The notes under the pieces were generated by a model, which was given only the letters and a program-made list of their open reading frames with translations, was not told where the DNA came from and made no database searches. From the NCBI GenBank assembly GCA_964251965.1, contig CAXULQ010000006.1:1-64000 (forward strand): DNA of 64,000 nucleotides. The letters are read 5' to 3'. A program made the position numbers and the translations under genes. Below are positions 60,744 to 64,000 of this stretch, in pieces (the stretch's first letter is position 1; each line of letters begins with the position of its first letter). This DNA is from Mucilaginibacter_A sp964251965 (lineage in GTDB: Bacteria > Bacteroidota > Bacteroidia > Sphingobacteriales > Sphingobacteriaceae).

Positions 60744-61445
60744 TTATTTATCAACTTTATTGGTTCGGAGTATTTCATCTACCATGCCAAATTCTTTGGC
60801 ATCTTCTGAAGACATCCAGTAATCGCGGTCTGACGACTTCTCTACCCATTCATACGATTGTCCGGTATGATTTGATATAATTTCGTACAATTCTTTTTTC
60901 AATTTCAGCATTTCCCGCAGGTTAATTTCCATATCGGAAGCAACACCTTGCGCACCGCCAGAAGGCTGATGAATCATAACCCTTGAATGCGGCAACACAG
61001 CTCGTTTGCCTTTTGTGCCTGCACAAAGTAAAACAGCAGCCATAGAAGCAGCCATACCGGTACAAATGGTGGCAACATCATTGGAGATAAACTGCATGGT
61101 ATCATAAATACCTAAACCTGCATAAACAGAACCTCCAGGAGAGTTAATGTAGATCTGAATATCTCTTTTTGCATCTGTAGATTGCAGGAAAAGTAATTGC
61201 GCCTGAATGATATTGGCATTTTGATCCATCACAGCATCACCTAAAAAGATGATCCGGTCCATCATCAAACGCGAAAACACATCCATTTGTGCTACATTTA
61301 ACTGACGCTCTTCGATGATATAAGGTGTCATGGCAGTTGGAAGTTGTGCATTTTCTACACTTCCTATAAATTTATCTACATAAATGCCGTTTATGCGATG
61401 GTGCTTAACGGCATATTTTCTGAATTCATTTTTATCTATTTGCAT
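60744..61445 (-). CDS. clpP: ATP-dependent Clp protease proteolytic subunit
   Basis: A 233-aa serine peptidase that forms the ClpXP chamber. Catalytic Ser in ATICTGMAASMAAVLLCAG and His in SRVMIHQPSGGAQG; MDRIIFLGDAVMD and INSPGGSVYAGLGIYDTMQF are the handle and sheet. The protein keeps an N-terminal pro-segment of about 30 residues (MQIDKNEFRKYAVKHHR) before the core. Confidence 0.97.
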   Translation of the reverse strand: MQIDKNEFRKYAVKHHRINGIYVDKFIGSVENAQLPTAMTPYIIEERQLNVAQMDVFSRLMMDRIIFLGDAVMDQNANIIQAQLLFLQSTDAKRDIQIYINSPGGSVYAGLGIYDTMQFISNDVATICTGMAASMAAVLLCAGTKGKRAVLPHSRVMIHQPSGGAQGVASDMEINLREMLKLKKELYEIISNHTGQSYEWVEKSSDRDYWMSSEDAKEFGMVDEILRTNKVDK

Positions 61446-61460
61446 ATCTCTATAAAAAAA

Positions 61461-61504
61461 TAATGGTTATCCAATTCATCGTTTATAGAACCGGATAACC
61501 ATTA
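61461..61504 (-). terminator. Hairpin after tig
   Basis: Stem TAATGGTTATCC / GGATAACCATTA (12 bp, perfect) with a long loop and seven T on the minus strand, 20 bp beyond the tig stop. It lies just before clpP, so it may set a lower tig-to-clpP read-through. Confidence 0.85.
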
Positions 61505-61524
61505 ACTCTAATATTTGTTAAGGT

Positions 61525-62871
61525 TTATTCCAGTTTTTTAAACTGATTATTATCTATTTCTTTTTTATCTAAAGTAATAACACTTTTTAGGTAATCAAAA
61601 ACTTTCAAAGCTTTTACTTCTTCAAAAATTTTGTTGGCGTTATCTTTATTTTGTAAAAACTGTACGGTGTACTGGCCTAACTGCTCTTCGTCTAAAGCTT
61701 GCTGACTGTACATTTTAAACTGTGCGTCCAAACGTTGTTTAGCTGTTTGAAATACATTTTCGTATTTTATTTCAATGTTATTTTCTTTAACAATCTTATT
61801 TTCGATCAAAGTCCATTTTAGGTTTTTAGCAAAATCGTTATAACCTTCTTCCAGCTCCTGATCACTTAATTTTTCGTTGGTCGCTTTCAGCCATCTTTTC
61901 AAAAACTCATTTGGAAGTTCAAAATTTACTTTTTGAAGGCTGTAATTGTACAACTCGTCTTGAAGCTTACGATCGGCATCTTGTGCCATCATCGCTTCCT
62001 GTTCTTCTTTTATTTTTGTTCTGAAATCATCTTCATTATGAACAACATCCGGCCCGAAAACTTTATCAAAAAATTCCTGGTTTAAATCTGATTCTTCGAG
62101 TCGGTTTACATTTTTTACAGTTAAACTGAAATTTGATTTTAAATCCGCAGCCGTTGCTTCATCAATTTTTAGCAAAGCTGCAACTTTCGCTGCATCGTTA
62201 TTAAATGCTTTGTTTATATCGAAATTTATGGTGTCTCCCTTTTTAAGGCCAATCAAAGAACTTTTAACTTCTGCATCCGTAACCTGATCTAAACGAATAG
62301 AAGTTGTATTACTGATACCATCTTCAAAAACAGAACCATCAGGAGAAAGCTGCTTCAATTCGGCATATAACACATCATCATCTGCCGATACGTCAGGATT
62401 TGTCATCTTCCCATAACTTCTGCGGATGTTTTTAATACGAGCCTGTAATGTTTCGTCATCAATATTAATGACATATTGCGGGACAACATCTGACGAAGAA
62501 AAATTGAGTTCAAAATCGGGTGCTATTCCCATTTCATAATTGAACTCGTAATTTTCTGTAAAATCCCAGTTAAAGTGCTTTTCGTCATCCACTTTTGGCA
62601 ATGGCTGACCTAAAACTTCCAGTTGGTTATCTGTAATATAGTTATTTAAAGAATCTGAAAGCAGGTGGTTAATCTCATCAACCAAGATACTTTTACCGTA
62701 CATTTTTTTGATATGGCCAGCAGGCACCATGCCCGGACGAAAACCTGGCAGTTTTGCTTTTTTTGCCTGTTCTTTTATGGCTTTTTCAACCCGTGCCTGG
62801 TAATCTTCCTGGTTAATTTTAATAGTTAAAACCGAATTTAAATCGTCTATTTTTTCCTGCGTGATATCCAT
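61525..62871 (-). CDS. tig: Trigger factor-type chaperone
   Basis: A 448-aa ribosome-associated folding chaperone and prolyl isomerase. The ribosome-binding GFRPGMVPAGHIKKMYGKSI is intact; the middle PPIase-like domain is diverged in Bacteroidota and the C-terminal helical arms follow. The start MDITQEKIDDL (62871) is chosen because the longer reading from 62910 runs through the tRNA terminator hairpin. It is followed by clpP and clpX on the same strand. Confidence 0.93.
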   Translation of the reverse strand: MDITQEKIDDLNSVLTIKINQEDYQARVEKAIKEQAKKAKLPGFRPGMVPAGHIKKMYGKSILVDEINHLLSDSLNNYITDNQLEVLGQPLPKVDDEKHFNWDFTENYEFNYEMGIAPDFELNFSSSDVVPQYVINIDDETLQARIKNIRRSYGKMTNPDVSADDDVLYAELKQLSPDGSVFEDGISNTTSIRLDQVTDAEVKSSLIGLKKGDTINFDINKAFNNDAAKVAALLKIDEATAADLKSNFSLTVKNVNRLEESDLNQEFFDKVFGPDVVHNEDDFRTKIKEEQEAMMAQDADRKLQDELYNYSLQKVNFELPNEFLKRWLKATNEKLSDQELEEGYNDFAKNLKWTLIENKIVKENNIEIKYENVFQTAKQRLDAQFKMYSQQALDEEQLGQYTVQFLQNKDNANKIFEEVKALKVFDYLKSVITLDKKEIDNNQFKKLE

Positions 62872-62898
62872 TTTTGAAAAGTTAACATGATAAAAAAA

Positions 62899-62929
62899 TT
62901 CCTCCGTCAATTTATAGATGACGGAGGAA
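62899..62929 (-). terminator. Intrinsic terminator of tRNA-Leu
   Basis: Stem TTCCTCCGTCA / TGACGGAGGAA (11 bp, perfect), 9-nt loop, six or more T on the minus strand, 7 bp past the tRNA 3' end. Confidence 0.92.
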
Positions 62930-62935
62930 AATAAG

Positions 62936-63017
62936 TGCGGAAGAAGGGACTCGAACCCCCACGCCGTGAAGCGCCAGATCCTAAGTCTGGTGCGGCTACC
63001 AATTACGCCACTTCCGC
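62936..63017 (-). tRNA. tRNA-Leu (anticodon UAG)
   Basis: The minus strand reads GCGGAAG at the 5' end, pairing with CTTCCGC at the 3' end (7-bp acceptor). The anticodon stem is CCAGA / TCTGG with loop CTTAGGA, so the anticodon is TAG (decodes CUA and related Leu codons). A long variable arm (about CGCTTCACGGCG) makes it a type II tRNA. GGTTCGAGTCC is the T loop. CCA is not encoded. Confidence 0.97.
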
Positions 63018-63036
63018 GTATTTAAATTATTTTTTG

Positions 63037-63067
63037 CAAAAGTAAGGTATTATTGCGAATAACAAAA
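63037..63067 (-). promoter_or_regulatory. tRNA-Leu promoter
   Basis: On the minus strand TTTTG (63067-63063), 18 bp, then TACTTTTG (63044-63037). Transcription should begin about 15 nt before the mature 5' end. Confidence 0.65.
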
Positions 63068-63110
63068 TCTTCGTCAATATTTACAATGCTTTAAACAAGT
63101 GCTTATTAAT

Positions 63111-63169
63111 TTTTAGGCGATAAAAGAAGTATGGCATTTTCATTCGAATGCTTCTTTTAGCACCTATAT
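63111..63169 (-). terminator. bshA terminator built from an inverted repeat pair
   Basis: Two dispersed-repeat copies (63111-63132 plus, 63148-63169 minus) face each other with a 15-nt loop. The right copy ends 1 bp before the bshA stop codon. Confidence 0.88.
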
Positions 63170-64000
63170 TTATGCAGTTACTTTTGACCGCTCGATCACT
63201 TCGCGGTAATAATCCTCGTACAAAGGAAGAATCAGGCTTAAATCAAATTCTTTGGCGCGGGCCAAAGCGTTTTCTTTAAATTGTTTTAAACGGTCTTCAT
63301 CCTGCAAAATATAGATCGATTTTTCGGCCATTGTTTGTACATCGCCAACGGCTGTCATAAATCCGGTTACGCCATCAATATTTAATTCAGGGATGCCACC
63401 TGTGTTAGAACTTAAAACTGGTACTTTGCATGCCATTGCTTCCAGCGCAGCTAAACCAAAACTTTCTGATTCTGATGGCATTAAAAAAAGATCGGCAACG
63501 GATAAAATTTCTTCTACGGCTTCCTGCTTGCCTAAAAAACGCACATTATCGCAAACGCCTAAATCTCGGCAAAGCTGTTCGCACATTGATCTTTCCGGTC
63601 CGTCGCCAACCATTAACAGTTTAGACGGCAACTTTTTGTTTACGATGGCAAACAGTTTAATTACATCTTCCGTACGCTTTACTTTACGAAAATTAGAAGT
63701 ATGCACCAAAATTTTCTCGCCCGAAGGTGCAATCGCTTTTTTAAAATGATCTTTTGCTTTTTTGCTGAAACGTTTTAAATCGATGAAGTTTGGGATAACA
63801 CGAATTTCGTTTTCGACATCAAAAAACTTCAGTGTATCTTGCTTTAGATGGTGGGAAACGGCAGTTACGCCGTCGGATTTGTTGATGGAAAAAGTAACAA
63901 CAGGTTTATAAGTACGGTCTTTACCAACCAAAGTAATATCCGTTCCGTGCAAAGTAGTTACAAACGGAATGTGTATGCCATAAGTTTTTAAAATTTGCTG
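63170..64000 (-). CDS. bshA: N-acetyl-alpha-D-glucosaminyl L-malate synthase BshA (5' part outside the window)
   Basis: The C-terminal 276 residues of a GT4 glycosyltransferase; the reading frame runs open off the window end (QQILKTYGIHIPFVTTLHG, then TDITLVG). BshA joins UDP-GlcNAc and L-malate in the first step of bacillithiol synthesis. Characteristic: LHGTDITLVGKDRTYKPVVTFSINKSDGVTAVS, then VRFLGKQEAVEEILSVADLFLMPSESESFGLAALEAMACKVPVLSSNTGGIPE (GT4 E-x7-E motif; shown in parts: PSESESFGLAALEAMA). An ATG is not visible in this frame; the apparent start at 63952 is an internal TTG. Confidence 0.92.
   Translation of the reverse strand, partial: QQILKTYGIHIPFVTTLHGTDITLVGKDRTYKPVVTFSINKSDGVTAVSHHLKQDTLKFFDVENEIRVIPNFIDLKRFSKKAKDHFKKAIAPSGEKILVHTSNFRKVKRTEDVIKLFAIVNKKLPSKLLMVGDGPERSMCEQLCRDLGVCDNVRFLGKQEAVEEILSVADLFLMPSESESFGLAALEAMACKVPVLSSNTGGIPELNIDGVTGFMTAVGDVQTMAEKSIYILQDEDRLKQFKENALARAKEFDLSLILPLYEDYYREVIERSKVTA

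Overview
The window is chromosomal DNA from a Bacteroidota bacterium, most likely a Sphingobacteriaceae member (Pedobacter/Mucilaginibacter-like). Evidence: Bacteroidota promoters (TAnnTTTG -7 boxes upstream of arsR, carB, acpP, hup, mutY, yicC and the tRNA), lineage-typical families (IPExxxVDY protein, DUF4290, DUF4920, 7TMR-DISM kinase, T9SS sorting tail), a BshA bacillithiol enzyme, and weak Shine-Dalgarno sites with several TTG/GTG starts. The sequence is moderately AT-rich. Most genes are housekeeping.

Layout. 0-3 kb: ArsR/AHSA1 pair with a palindromic operator, two secreted proteins, and a 244-bp MITE-like element. 3-9 kb: rightward metabolic genes (clpS, AI-2E permease, DUF1345, two SDRs, Gfo/Idh/MocA oxidoreductase, thioredoxin-like lipoprotein). 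9-12.4 kb, leftward: pnuC plus an NadR-type kinase (nicotinamide riboside salvage) and an M13 peptidase. 12.5-16.5 kb: TonB-like protein and carB lacking its allosteric domain. 16.5-23 kb, leftward: DUF4920, two tandem Uma2 nucleases, radA, rng, a 29-codon bS22-like ribosomal protein, TPR protein, HU. 23-26.5 kb: mutY and a DPP-IV-type peptidase. 26.5-33.8 kb: an AT-rich signalling cluster (receiver; ThiF-nitroreductase fusion; GNAT/autoinducer-synthase-like acyltransferase; 7TMR-DISM kinase; receiver-kinase; receiver). 33.9-41.5 kb: pyk, IPExxxVDY protein, acpP-fabF-rnc, yicC-gmk-nadD. 41.5-47 kb, leftward: pirin, Crp regulator, small GNAT, rfbA, rfbD, M20 dipeptidase. 47-54.6 kb, rightward: secreted SGNH esterase, TPR protein ending in a lone histidine-kinase dimerisation domain, pcrA, DUF4290, murA. 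54.6-64 kb, leftward: CBS-domain cysteine/cystathionine synthase, a PIN toxin/antitoxin pair, an unrecognised AT-rich membrane protein, AMP nucleosidase, clpX-clpP-tig, tRNA-Leu(UAG), and bshA running off the window.

The most striking non-genic signal is a short dispersed repeat with about 40 copies in 64 kb. Its structure is TTTTA, about 5 variable bases, TAAAA, then GAAGYAT, with a minor ACAGYAT form. It sits in most intergenic gaps, usually against stop or start codons, and often as inverted pairs that build convergent terminators. At least two copies appear inside genes (radA, mutY). I do not recognise it as a described family. The second main lead is the 26.5-33.8 kb cluster, which looks like a device that makes a small molecule and senses it through a phosphorelay.
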